DNA of 14,760 bases from Caryophanales bacterium UBA6769 (GCA_002453275.1 DKGN01000183.1:1-14760); one strand, 5' to 3'. Counted from the stretch's first letter, positions 7,193-14,314 are shown. Notes: generated by a model from the letters alone, not told the origin. A program made the numbers and translations.

Positions 7193-9829
7193 ATGAAAAA
7201 ATTAACGTCAAGTCAAATTAGACAACTGTTTCTCGATTTTTTTCAAGAGAAAAACCATACGGTTGAACCGAGTGCATCACTTGTTCCAGTTGATGATCCA
7301 ACCTTACTTTGGATAAACAGCGGGGTAGCGACATTAAAAAAATATTTTGATGGACGCGTCATTCCAGACAATCCAAGAATCGTAAATGCACAAAAATCGA
7401 TTCGAACGAATGATATTGAAAATGTAGGAAAAACAGCGCGGCATCATACATTCTTTGAAATGCTTGGTAATTTTTCAATTGGTGATTATTTCAAACGTGA
7501 AGCTATTTTATGGGCATGGGAGTTTTTAACGAGTGAAAAATGGATCGGCTTTGATCCTGAAAAACTGTCTGTTACTATTCATCCTGAAGATGATGAGGCG
7601 TTTAACATCTGGAAAGATGAGGTAGGAGTTCCTGAAGAACGGATTATAAGATTAGAAGATAACTTCTGGGATATTGGCGAAGGTCCAAGTGGACCGAACA
7701 CTGAAATTTTCTATGATCGGGGATCTATATTCGGAGATGATCCGAATGATCCAGAGCTATTCCCAGGTGGAGAGAACGAACGATATTTGGAAATTTGGAA
7801 TCTCGTGTTTTCGCAGTTTAATCACAATCCTGATGGAACGTATACACCACTGCCAAAGAAAAATATTGATACAGGGATGGGTCTAGAACGAATTGTTTCC
7901 GTTATTCAAGATGTCCCGACAAATTTTGATACGGACTTATTTCTTCCGATTATTCATGAAACAGAAAATCTATCCAAGGAAACGTATGGTGAAGACACTT
8001 ATAAAGATGAAGCATTTAAAGTAATTGCTGATCATATTCGGACGGTTGCGTTCGCGATTGGGGATGGTGCACTCCCTTCAAATGAAGGGCGCGGATACGT
8101 GTTAAGAAGATTATTAAGAAGAGCCGTTCGCTATGCCAAAATATTAAACATTGATAAGCCTTTTATGTATAAGCTCGTACCGACAGTAGGCGAAATTATG
8201 CATGAGTTTTATCCAGAGGTAAAAGAAAAAAGTGATTTTATTCAGTCAGTCATTCAAACCGAAGAAGAACGATTCCATGAAACACTTAATGAAGGCTTAC
8301 ACATTTTAGAGCAAATTGTTCAGAAAGTAAAAACAGGGAATGGGACGACCATCTCAGGGAAAGATGCCTTTCGCCTTTATGATACGTATGGATTTCCACT
8401 TGAATTAACAGAGCAGTTTGCAGAGGATGCTGGACTGTCTATTGATGCAGATGGATTTGAGGAGGAAATGGAGAGACAGCGTGAACGCGCAAGAACAGCG
8501 AGAAAAGACGTTGACTCGATGCAAGTACAAAGTGGGGTTTTAAGTGATATTACGACAAAAAGTGAATTTGTTGGCTATGAACAACTATCTATGCAAGCTA
8601 AAGTTGAAGCGATCGTCTATGAGTCAGAATTGATAAACGAAGCAAAAGAAGGCGAAGAAATTCAAGTTATCCTTAGCGAGACACCATTTTATGCTGAAAG
8701 TGGAGGACAAATTGCCGATACAGGTCGCTTGAAAAATACAAATGGAGAAGCATCAGTTAAGGATGTTCAGAAAGCTCCAAACGGCCAACACTTGCACACA
8801 GTGACAGTGAATAAAGGTGTTCTTCGTGTAGGGGACACGATCGAAGCGATCGTTAATCAAGATAACCGTGCGAGCATCGTTAAAAACCATACGGCAACAC
8901 ACTTACTTCATCAAGCGTTAAAAGATATTCTCGGTGAGCATGTCAACCAAGCTGGCTCTCTCGTTGAAGCGGATCGACTTCGCTTTGACTTTTCACATTA
9001 CAATCAAATCGACTCAGAGACGTTGCATAAAATTGAAAAAGCAGTAAATGAAAAAATTTGGGAAAATATCGTTGTGGAAATAAGTCGAAAGCCCATTGAT
9101 GAGGCGAAAGCGATGGGTGCAATGGCTTTATTTGGTGAGAAATATGGAGATGTCGTTCGGGTCGTTCAAGTTTCGGATTATAGTATAGAATTGTGTGGCG
9201 GCTGCCATGTCCACAACACAGCAGAAATTGGTTTATTTAAAATTGTTTCTGAATCTGGCATTGGTGCAGGAACAAGGCGAATTGAGGCTGTAACCGGAAA
9301 AAAAGCATATGAGGTACTAAATGAAAACACACAACAATTAGAACGAGCAGCGGTGCAATTAAATGCTCGTACTGGAGAAGTGCCTGAAAAAATTAGCAAC
9401 TTACAAACAGCGATGAGAGAAATACAAAAAGAAAATGAATCGTTATTACAAAAATTAAGCAATATTGAAGCGAAAAACTTAACAGCAGACATGCAAACAA
9501 TCGCTGGGATTAATGTCATAGCAAAAAAAGTAAATGTAAAAGATATGAACGGTCTCCGGACGATGCTTGATGAAATAAAACAGTCTTTGCAAACGGGAAT
9601 AATTATTCTCGGGTCTGTCAATGATGGAAAAGTAAATTTAGTTGCAGGAGTTACGAAAGATTTAGTAGAAGAAGGCTATCATGCTGGCAAGCTGATCAAA
9701 GAAATTGCAGGTCATGTTGGAGGTAGCGGTGGTGGTCGGCCTGAAATGGCACAAGCAGGTGGAAAAAATCCAGAGCAACTTGAAAATGCTCTCAGTAAAG
9801 TGGAAGAATGGGTTAAATCAATTTCTTAA
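7193..9829 (+). CDS. alaS: Alanine--tRNA ligase
   Basis: Charges tRNA-Ala with alanine and clears mis-charged Ser- and Gly-tRNA through its editing domain. The 878-residue length is full for bacterial AlaRS. In order: class-II catalytic core with GNFSIGDYF at 92-100; tRNA-recognition helices; the editing domain with zinc ligands His566 and His570 (HTATHLLH) and Cys668 and His672 (CGGCHVHNTAEIG), matching E. coli positions closely; SGIGAGTRRIEAVTG; a coiled region near 720-770; and the C-terminal DHHA1 domain ending with HVGGSGGGRPEMAQAGG at 841-857. The start ATG 7193 begins MKKLTSSQIRQLFLDFF, the standard N-terminus, 7 nt after GGGGG. Expression is governed by the T-box upstream. No terminator is evident after the stop, so read-through into reoM is possible. 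Confidence 0.98.
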   Translation: MKKLTSSQIRQLFLDFFQEKNHTVEPSASLVPVDDPTLLWINSGVATLKKYFDGRVIPDNPRIVNAQKSIRTNDIENVGKTARHHTFFEMLGNFSIGDYFKREAILWAWEFLTSEKWIGFDPEKLSVTIHPEDDEAFNIWKDEVGVPEERIIRLEDNFWDIGEGPSGPNTEIFYDRGSIFGDDPNDPELFPGGENERYLEIWNLVFSQFNHNPDGTYTPLPKKNIDTGMGLERIVSVIQDVPTNFDTDLFLPIIHETENLSKETYGEDTYKDEAFKVIADHIRTVAFAIGDGALPSNEGRGYVLRRLLRRAVRYAKILNIDKPFMYKLVPTVGEIMHEFYPEVKEKSDFIQSVIQTEEERFHETLNEGLHILEQIVQKVKTGNGTTISGKDAFRLYDTYGFPLELTEQFAEDAGLSIDADGFEEEMERQRERARTARKDVDSMQVQSGVLSDITTKSEFVGYEQLSMQAKVEAIVYESELINEAKEGEEIQVILSETPFYAESGGQIADTGRLKNTNGEASVKDVQKAPNGQHLHTVTVNKGVLRVGDTIEAIVNQDNRASIVKNHTATHLLHQALKDILGEHVNQAGSLVEADRLRFDFSHYNQIDSETLHKIEKAVNEKIWENIVVEISRKPIDEAKAMGAMALFGEKYGDVVRVVQVSDYSIELCGGCHVHNTAEIGLFKIVSESGIGAGTRRIEAVTGKKAYEVLNENTQQLERAAVQLNARTGEVPEKISNLQTAMREIQKENESLLQKLSNIEAKNLTADMQTIAGINVIAKKVNVKDMNGLRTMLDEIKQSLQTGIIILGSVNDGKVNLVAGVTKDLVEEGYHAGKLIKEIAGHVGGSGGGRPEMAQAGGKNPEQLENALSKVEEWVKSIS

Positions 9830-9870
9830 TCCTTGAACGTGTTGTACAATGGTCATAACTAATGACTGCG

Positions 9871-9890
9871 GCGTTTAATATAGCGTTTAA
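9871..9890 (+). repeat. 8-bp direct repeat GCGTTTAA just before the reoM SD
   Basis: GCGTTTAA at 9871-9878 and again at 9883-9890, a 12-bp period with TATA between. The second copy abuts the SD GGGGAGG (9891-9897). Function unknown; the repeat could be chance in A+T-rich DNA. Confidence 0.6.
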
Positions 9891-9904
9891 GGGGAGGTAT
9901 ATGA

Positions 9905-10186
9905 ATGAGCTCTTTAGATAAGACAATGCAATTTAATTTTCCTGACGATTCGCTTCAGAAAAATGTAAATGAAGTGTTGCTGCACGTGTATGAAGCGTTA
10001 CAGGAGAAAGGATATAACCCGATTAACCAGATTGTAGGTTATTTACTTTCTGGTGATCCAGCCTATATACCAAGACATAAAGAGGCACGAAGCTTGATAA
10101 GAAAATTGGAACGAGATGAATTAATCGAGGAATTAGTTAAATTTTACTTAGCAAACCATTCCGAAAATAATTCATCAAAGAGCTGA
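9905..10186 (+). CDS. reoM: ReoM/IreB family regulatory phosphoprotein (UPF0297, YrzL)
   Basis: Small cytosolic regulator, 93 residues. Family knowledge: Listeria ReoM controls ClpCP-dependent degradation of MurA, the first committed enzyme of peptidoglycan synthesis, and Enterococcus IreB modulates cephalosporin resistance; both are phosphorylated on N-terminal threonine by a PASTA kinase. The phospho-site equivalent is present as Thr7 (MSSLDKTMQF). The family signature GYNPINQIVGYLLSGDPAYI is at about 36-55, followed by RHKEARSLIRKLERDELIEE. The start ATG 9905 is placed by SD GGGGAGG (9891-9897); the ATG at 9901 is in another frame and stops after six codons. ruvX begins 10 nt after the stop, so the two are co-transcribed. 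The kinase and phosphatase partners are not in this window. Confidence 0.93.
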   Translation: MSSLDKTMQFNFPDDSLQKNVNEVLLHVYEALQEKGYNPINQIVGYLLSGDPAYIPRHKEARSLIRKLERDELIEELVKFYLANHSENNSSKS

Positions 10187-10196
10187 GGCGTAATCG

Positions 10197-10613
10197 ATGC
10201 GTAAAATGGGTCTAGACTTAGGCACGAAAACAATCGGCGTAGCAATTAGTGATGAGTTAGGTTGGACTGCTCAAGGGATTGAAACGATTAAACGCTATGG
10301 TGGGACGGACGAAAAAGACTTGACGCGATTGGAACAATTAATCGATGAATATGACGTTTCGGAAATCGTGTTAGGCTATCCCAAAAATATGAATGGGACG
10401 ATTGGTGAAAGAGGACAAGCCTCAGAACAGTTTGCAGAAGTATTGAAAGCTAAATTCAAATTGCCAGTCCTGTTATGGGACGAAAGGTTAACGACAGTCT
10501 CTGCAGAAAGAATGTTAATTGAAGCGGATGTCAGCCGAAAAAAAAGAAAAACTGTTATTGATAAACTGGCAGCTGTTATCATACTCCAGAGCTATCTTGA
10601 TAGTAAATCCTAA
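10197..10613 (+). CDS. ruvX: RuvX/YqgF family nuclease (pre-16S rRNA / Holliday junction resolvase-like, YrrK)
   Basis: RNase H-fold nuclease of 138 residues, full length for the family. E. coli YqgF matures the 5' end of 16S rRNA, and other members have been described as Holliday-junction resolvases; which applies here cannot be told from sequence. Acidic active-site candidates are Asp7 (MGLDLGTKTIGVA), Asp95-Glu96 (LLWDERLTTV) and Asp122 (TVIDKLAAVIIL); the strand LGYPKNMNG is also conserved. The start ATG 10197 follows SD TGAGG (10184-10188), which overlaps the reoM stop. The order reoM-ruvX-yrzB is a conserved Firmicutes cassette. Confidence 0.94.
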   Translation: MRKMGLDLGTKTIGVAISDELGWTAQGIETIKRYGGTDEKDLTRLEQLIDEYDVSEIVLGYPKNMNGTIGERGQASEQFAEVLKAKFKLPVLLWDERLTTVSAERMLIEADVSRKKRKTVIDKLAAVIILQSYLDSKS

Positions 10614-10638
10614 AATAAGGGATAATCACTTGCGAGAC

Positions 10639-10646
10639 GTGTACAC
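10639..10646. repeat. GTGTACAC palindrome upstream of yrzB
   Basis: Perfect 8-bp palindrome in the 79-nt gap between ruvX and yrzB, directly followed by TACAAT (10647-10652). No matching -35 box stands at 16-18 nt, so I do not call a promoter. It could be an operator or chance. Confidence 0.4.
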
Positions 10647-10692
10647 TACAATAACGACGAAGACGAAATAATCCGATGAAAGGATGGATAGC

Positions 10693-10983
10693 ATGGCATT
10701 AGATATAAACGATCGTATAGTTATACCTGTTGAAGATGGGGAAGAACATTTATTTGAAGTCCGGTATATATTTGAGCCAGACAACTCAGAGCATTCTTAT
10801 GTCGTTGTCGTTCCAGTTGGAGACAATGAGCAAGAAGATGAAGAGGAAGAAGAAGCATTTGCTTTTCGCTTCGTCGATCACGGTGATGGTGAAGACGACT
10901 TGGAACTATTTCCATTAGAAACGGATGACGAATGGGATATGATTGAGGAAATGCTTGAAACGGTTCAAAGCCTAGAAGAATAA
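10693..10983 (+). CDS. yrzB: DUF1292 acidic protein YrzB
   Basis: 96-residue, strikingly acidic protein of the DUF1292 (YrzB) family, function unknown. The N-terminal half reads as beta strands (DRIVIPVEDGEEHLFEVRYI, then HSYVVVVPVG) and the middle is a run of Glu/Asp (EQEDEEEEEAFAF), followed by DLELFPLETDDEWDMIEEM, which is typical of the family's C-terminal part. I chose ATG 10693 over the in-frame ATG 10684, because the SD AAAGG (10679-10683) touches the latter directly but is 9 nt from the former. It follows ruvX by 79 nt. It belongs to the conserved reoM-ruvX-yrzB trio, whose joint role is not known. It is probably soluble and has no signal peptide. Confidence 0.88.
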   Translation: MALDINDRIVIPVEDGEEHLFEVRYIFEPDNSEHSYVVVVPVGDNEQEDEEEEEAFAFRFVDHGDGEDDLELFPLETDDEWDMIEEMLETVQSLEE

Positions 10984-11008
10984 TCATTGCCTGCCTCCCC
11001 AACAATAA

Positions 11009-11028
11009 ATGTCGACAATTATTGACAT
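11009..11028. repeat. Inverted repeat between yrzB and mltG
   Basis: ATGTCGA (11009-11015) pairs with TTGACAT (11022-11028; one G-T pair) around the 6-nt spacer CAATTA. No T run follows, so it is not a terminator. It lies about 50 bp upstream of the mltG -10 box and could be an operator. Confidence 0.4.
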
Positions 11029-11055
11029 GATAAGTAAAATGAATTGAACAAACTG

Positions 11056-11084
11056 TCGATTTTCAAACAATAAATCGGTATAAT
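11056..11084 (+). promoter_or_regulatory. Probable sigma-A promoter of mltG
   Basis: A perfect -10, TATAAT (11079-11084), with a weak -35, TCGATT (11056-11061; 3 of 6), at 17 nt. Predicted start about 11091, giving a 5' leader of only some 17 nt that carries the SD. A small dyad, CGATTT (11057-11062)/AAATCG (11072-11077), fills the spacer and could bind a regulator. Confidence 0.5.
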
Positions 11085-11107
11085 GATTTGGGGAAGGGGG
11101 AGGCACT

Positions 11108-12259
11108 GTGTCTCAACGTAAGGGAACTAAGCAAGAAAACAACCTGCTTAAAAAAGCAGATGATAATAGAACAGTTAGACGAATCGTAGCTATCATTCTA
11201 CTCCTATTTGTCATCTTATTCATCGGATTTATTGGTGGTAGTATGATGTATGTAAATAGCGCGTTACTGCCTGTTAATGAAGACGCTGACGAAAAAGTGG
11301 ACGTAACGATTCCAATCGGTTCTTCAGTTACCCAAATTTCAAAAATACTTGAAAAACAAGGCGCGATAAAAAGTGCGCTTGTTTTTCGTTATTATGTTAA
11401 ATATAAAAATGAGTCCGGCTTTCAAGCTGGGGAGTATGAGCTCTCAACATCAATGGATGTCCGTGAGATAATCTTGAATTTAAAAGAAGGAAAAGTAGAC
11501 AAAGAAGTCGCGATTAAATTTACTATACCGGAAGGAACAAGTCTTTCTGACATAGCAGAAATTGTGTCTAAGCAAACATCTTTTAGCAAAAAAGAAATTT
11601 TAAATGAATTGCAAAACGAAGAATTTATTGAGCTATTGAGCGATTCATATTCAATGCTCGATCTAAAAGCGATTCATAAAGAAGGAATAAGGTATCCACT
11701 GGAAGGTTATTTATTTCCTGCAACGTATGGATTTGAAAAAAAGGATACACCATTAGAGTCGCTAGTAACTGCAATGGTTGCTCGAATGCAAACAGTAATT
11801 GATAAGTACGAGGATGAAATTGCAAGCAGTGGTTATACGGTTCATGAAATTTTAACATTGGCTTCACTTATTGAAACAGAAACACAAAAAGCAGCAGATC
11901 GATTTAAAGTTTCCGGCGTTTTTCATAATCGTTTACAACAGAATATGCGACTTGATTCTGATCCAACAGTTAAATATGCGCTGGATAAGAAAGGGATTCA
12001 AGTGACGTACAAAGATACGGATGTATCATCGCCGTATAATACGTATCGCATGGTAGGTATTCCAATCGGTCCAATTGCAAGTCCAAGAGAAGAATCAATT
12101 GAAGCTGCTCTTCGCCCGAAAGAATTGGAAGACTTTTATTTCTTTGCTCGTCCTAACGGTCAAGTGATTTATACGAAAACATTGAATGAGCATGAAAAGG
12201 TTGTTACGAAATATAGGCATGAATGGAATGAACTCATCAAGAAGGAAAAAACACAATGA
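11108..12259 (+). CDS. mltG: Endolytic murein transglycosylase MltG (YceG-like, YrrL)
   Basis: Membrane-anchored lytic transglycosylase that cuts nascent peptidoglycan strands and so ends their elongation. 383 residues: a short basic cytosolic tail, one membrane helix at about 25-48 (RIVAIILLLFVILFIGFIGG), a LysM-like part from about 62 (VDVTIPIGSSVTQISKILEK), then the YceG catalytic domain. The catalytic glutamate is Glu256 in LASLIETET (E. coli Glu218), followed by VFHNRLQQNMRLDSDPTV and, further on, SPYNTYRMVGIPIGPIASP. All hallmark motifs are intact. The start is GTG 11108 behind AAGGGGGAGG (11094-11103). It has its own likely promoter and is followed after 43 nt by trmR, with no terminator. 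Confidence 0.96.
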   Translation: MSQRKGTKQENNLLKKADDNRTVRRIVAIILLLFVILFIGFIGGSMMYVNSALLPVNEDADEKVDVTIPIGSSVTQISKILEKQGAIKSALVFRYYVKYKNESGFQAGEYELSTSMDVREIILNLKEGKVDKEVAIKFTIPEGTSLSDIAEIVSKQTSFSKKEILNELQNEEFIELLSDSYSMLDLKAIHKEGIRYPLEGYLFPATYGFEKKDTPLESLVTAMVARMQTVIDKYEDEIASSGYTVHEILTLASLIETETQKAADRFKVSGVFHNRLQQNMRLDSDPTVKYALDKKGIQVTYKDTDVSSPYNTYRMVGIPIGPIASPREESIEAALRPKELEDFYFFARPNGQVIYTKTLNEHEKVVTKYRHEWNELIKKEKTQ

Positions 12260-12302
12260 AGAATTGACTTCTTATAATGTATATATAGAAAGGACGCTCA
12301 AT

Positions 12303-12941
12303 GTGTCTGAACAACTTGAACACTACATTTCATTATTACACCCGTCCTCGGATCCGATAGTCGCTCAGATGAAAGAATATGCCAAACAGCATCGTGTTCC
12401 GATTATCGAAGAGCAAAGTCTCGTTGTTTTATTAAGTTTAATTATGATAAAGCAACCAAAGGCGATATTAGAAATCGGGACAGCGATTGGTTATTCTGCC
12501 TTACGGATGGCGAAGGCCTATCGCCATAGCCAAGTCGTAACCGTCGATATTGATGAAGACCGTCTAGCCGTAGCAAAGGAGTTTCTTAGCAATACAAACG
12601 AAGCAGAACGAATACATATCATGCATGGAGACGCATGTGAGGAAGTGGAACGATTACGTAAGGGCGCTCCATATGATTTCATATTTATCGACGCGGCGAA
12701 AGGACAATATCGGCGTTATTTCGATACTTTTTTCCCGATGCTTGCAAGCAATGGAATTATAGTTTCTGACAATGTGTTTTTTAAAGGCATGGTTTATGAA
12801 CAAAATCAAGTGAAAGAGAAATATCGAACAATGATTAAGAAATTAAGAGAATACAATGAGTACTTGGCAAACCACTCTGAATGTACTACTTCATTTTACG
12901 CAGTTGGGGATGGTCTTGCAGTGAGTATCAAGAAAGAGTAA
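12303..12941 (+). CDS. trmR: tRNA 5-hydroxyuridine(34) O-methyltransferase TrmR (YrrM)
   Basis: Class-I SAM-dependent, metal-dependent O-methyltransferase. In B. subtilis YrrM (TrmR) methylates ho5U34 to 5-methoxyuridine in tRNA (established knowledge). 212 residues: SAM loop LEIGTAIGYSALRMA starting at 56; acidic ribose-binding strand VVTVDIDEDRL; metal ligands Asp130 (FIDAAKGQY), Asp156 and Asn157 (VSDNVFFKG); C-terminal VGDGLAVSIKKE. I chose GTG 12303, placed 8 nt after AAAGGA (12289-12294). The open frame runs back to 12186 inside mltG, but those residues do not look like the family. The start lies 43 nt after the mltG stop, so it is probably co-transcribed. Oddly, the usual partners yrrN and yrrO do not follow. 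Another small-molecule O-methyltransferase is possible, but context favours TrmR. Confidence 0.88.
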   Translation: MSEQLEHYISLLHPSSDPIVAQMKEYAKQHRVPIIEEQSLVVLLSLIMIKQPKAILEIGTAIGYSALRMAKAYRHSQVVTVDIDEDRLAVAKEFLSNTNEAERIHIMHGDACEEVERLRKGAPYDFIFIDAAKGQYRRYFDTFFPMLASNGIIVSDNVFFKGMVYEQNQVKEKYRTMIKKLREYNEYLANHSECTTSFYAVGDGLAVSIKKE

Positions 12942-12953
12942 TGTCATAAGCCC

Positions 12954-12982
12954 TATACAGTTTTTACAACTAGTGATAAAAT
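12954..12982 (+). promoter_or_regulatory. Probable sigma-A promoter of greA
   Basis: TATACA (12954-12959; 4 of 6), 17 nt, TAAAAT (12977-12982; 5 of 6), with the extended -10 dinucleotide TG at 12974-12975. Predicted start about 12989, leaving a leader of about 118 nt before greA. No terminator for trmR is visible ahead of it. Confidence 0.55.
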
Positions 12983-13106
12983 AAGTTGAAAAATTGGACT
13001 CATAGAAATCATTATCATTATTGCAATCAGGATGATTAAGTATTAGTTTCTTCACAATATGCATAAGTATGAACCAAACAAGATAGAAAGTAAGGGAGTG
13101 TCCATC

Positions 13107-13583
13107 ATGGCTGAAGAAAAACAGTATTATATGACGGAAGAGGGGAAAGAAAAACTAGAAAATGAACTTGAGCTCTTAAAGACTGAAAAAAGAAAAGAAG
13201 TTGTTGAAAGAATAAAAATCGCAAGAGGCTTCGGGGATCTATCCGAAAACTCGGAATACGATGCCGCTAAAGATGAACAAGCCTTTGTCGAATCAAGGAT
13301 TGCACAACTAGAAAAAATGATTCGAAATGCTGTTATTATTGAAGATACAGACGAAGATCCAAATGTTGTCTCCATTGGTAAAAAGGTGAAATTTGTTGAA
13401 TTGCCAGATGGAGATGAAGAGACATATATGATTGTCGGTAGTGCTGAATCCGATCCTCTTGAAGGGAAAATTTCCAACGATTCTCCGATGGCTAGAAGTT
13501 TAATTGGTAAAACAATTGGTGACGAAGTTATCGTCCAAACACCAGGTGGAGAACTAAACGTTAAAATCATTGAAGTTGGCTAA
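13107..13583 (+). CDS. greA: Transcription elongation factor GreA
   Basis: Rescues backtracked RNA polymerase by stimulating cleavage of the 3' end of the transcript through the secondary channel. 158 residues, standard length. The N-terminal coiled coil (about 10-75) carries the acidic tip FGDLSENSEYDAAKDEQ with Asp44 and Glu47, equivalent to E. coli Asp41 and Glu44; the C-terminal FKBP-like domain includes GKKVKFVELPDGDEETYMIV and ends GGELNVKIIEVG. I chose ATG 13107, 6-7 nt after AAGGGAGTG (13092-13100). The open frame extends back to 13059, but that segment (MHKYEPNKIESKG) has no SD and is not family-like. It has its own promoter and terminator, hence a single-gene unit. Confidence 0.96.
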   Translation: MAEEKQYYMTEEGKEKLENELELLKTEKRKEVVERIKIARGFGDLSENSEYDAAKDEQAFVESRIAQLEKMIRNAVIIEDTDEDPNVVSIGKKVKFVELPDGDEETYMIVGSAESDPLEGKISNDSPMARSLIGKTIGDEVIVQTPGGELNVKIIEVG

Positions 13584-13635
13584 TAACGAGAGGCCTGCGT
13601 AAAAAGAAATAAAATAACACAAAAGCATGATGTAG

Positions 13636-13667
13636 GCTTGTTCTCATTTTGAGAATAAGCTTTTTTT
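13636..13667 (+). terminator. Intrinsic terminator of greA
   Basis: Eleven-bp stem, GCTTGTTCTCA (13636-13646) with TGAGAATAAGC (13650-13660; one G-T pair), loop TTT, then seven T (13661-13667). It lies 53 nt after the greA stop. Confidence 0.93.
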
Positions 13668-13682
13668 ACCCTTCTTTTTTCA

Positions 13683-13712
13683 CTGTCAAGGATTACGTTT
13701 AGGTGTTAAGAT
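13683..13712 (+). promoter_or_regulatory. Possible promoter of yrrS-mtnN
   Basis: CTGTCA (13683-13688; 4 of 6), 18 nt, TAAGAT (13707-13712; 4 of 6), with extended -10 TG at 13704-13705. Predicted start about 13719, downstream of the ATG at 13715, which would force use of the GTG start at 13745. It directly follows the greA terminator. Confidence 0.4.
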
Positions 13713-13744
13713 ATATGGATAATCAGAGGAAAGGGCGGATTGCA

Positions 13745-14314
13745 GTGCAAACTCGATACGGGGACAGGCATAAAAAGCGAAGACAGAATTTAATTTTAAA
13801 TAGTTTAATTGCTGTTGTTTTTATCCTTATCATCGTTGTTGGTGCAAATTTATTAAAAGGCCCATCAAATAAAAATGACGTAAACGTAGCTACGACAGGT
13901 GATGAACATCAACATAAAGTCAAACAAGAAGAACAGCTGCAAGATGGCATACAATCTGCGGGAACAGAGGATGAAGATGAAGAAGACTCTCATAGTGATG
14001 GTGATTATAAATTTAGTGGCGGCGGTCCAGAGGGGCCTTGGGAGCCTATCGGTACGAAACAGACAGGTGAGCACGTCGTTCAATATCAACAAGACTCACT
14101 CGACTGGGAAGAGATGGAGATAGCACTTGCCTACGGGGCAGGTATTGATAGAGAAAGTATGACAGTTATTTGGATTGGGAATGGTGGCAGCCCACAAAGA
14201 GCCAAAGGTCAAGTTAAAGACGATCATGAGCAAAATAAAATCTATCATGTTACGATAGAATGGATAGATGAGCAAGGATGGAAGCCGATTCAAGTTGAGA
14301 TTGAAGAGTCATGA
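13745..14314 (+). CDS. yrrS: DUF1510 membrane-anchored protein YrrS
   Basis: 189-residue bitopic protein of the YrrS (DUF1510) family. A basic cytosolic head (RYGDRHKKRRQN) precedes one membrane helix at about 18-36 (LNSLIAVVFILIIVVGANLL). An extracellular, very acidic low-complexity linker (about 45-90) follows, then the conserved C-terminal domain from about GPEGPWEPIGTKQTGEHVV to TIEWIDEQGWKPIQVEIEES. The layout suggests a cell-envelope role; B. subtilis yrrS sits beside the penicillin-binding protein gene pbpI, which is absent here. I prefer GTG 13745 with SD AAGGGCGG (13731-13738). ATG 13715 (199 residues, with AGGTG at 13701) is possible but would precede the predicted transcription start. 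mtnN follows after 29 nt. Confidence 0.85.
   Translation: MQTRYGDRHKKRRQNLILNSLIAVVFILIIVVGANLLKGPSNKNDVNVATTGDEHQHKVKQEEQLQDGIQSAGTEDEDEEDSHSDGDYKFSGGGPEGPWEPIGTKQTGEHVVQYQQDSLDWEEMEIALAYGAGIDRESMTVIWIGNGGSPQRAKGQVKDDHEQNKIYHVTIEWIDEQGWKPIQVEIEES

Noticed and set aside
7011..7211. 66-codon frame on the minus strand over the alaS leader
   Set aside because: No ribosome site, cysteine- and phenylalanine-rich composition typical of antisense translation, and it covers a structured leader.
9178..9621. 147-codon minus-strand frame opposite alaS
   Set aside because: Low-quality composition and lies wholly opposite conserved AlaRS editing and C-terminal coding sequence.
9850..9879. Possible reoM promoter TGGTCA-18-TTTAAT
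   Set aside because: Long spacer and poor -35 in A+T-rich DNA; read-through from alaS is equally possible, so it was not listed as a feature.
11022..11027. Consensus TTGACA upstream of mltG
   Set aside because: No acceptable -10 box at 16-18 nt; better explained as one arm of the inverted repeat 11009-11028.
12264..12278. TTGACT and TATAAT between mltG and trmR
   Set aside because: The two boxes are only 3 nt apart, so they cannot form one sigma-A promoter, and no other -35 box fits the TATAAT.
12186..12302. Upstream extension of the trmR reading frame into mltG
   Set aside because: It overlaps the conserved mltG end, and its basic residues are unlike the YrrM family; GTG 12303 has SD AAAGGA at the right distance.
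13059..13106. Earlier in-frame ATG for greA
   Set aside because: No SD in front, and the 16 extra residues are absent from typical 157-158-residue GreA.
12942..13106. Possible remnant of yrrN, yrrO or udk between trmR and greA
   Set aside because: I translated the interval by eye and saw no recognisable fragment; it is A+T-rich intergenic DNA with a promoter.
13127..13570. 147-codon minus-strand frame opposite greA
   Set aside because: Serine-rich shadow of the strongly coding greA strand; no SD or promoter.
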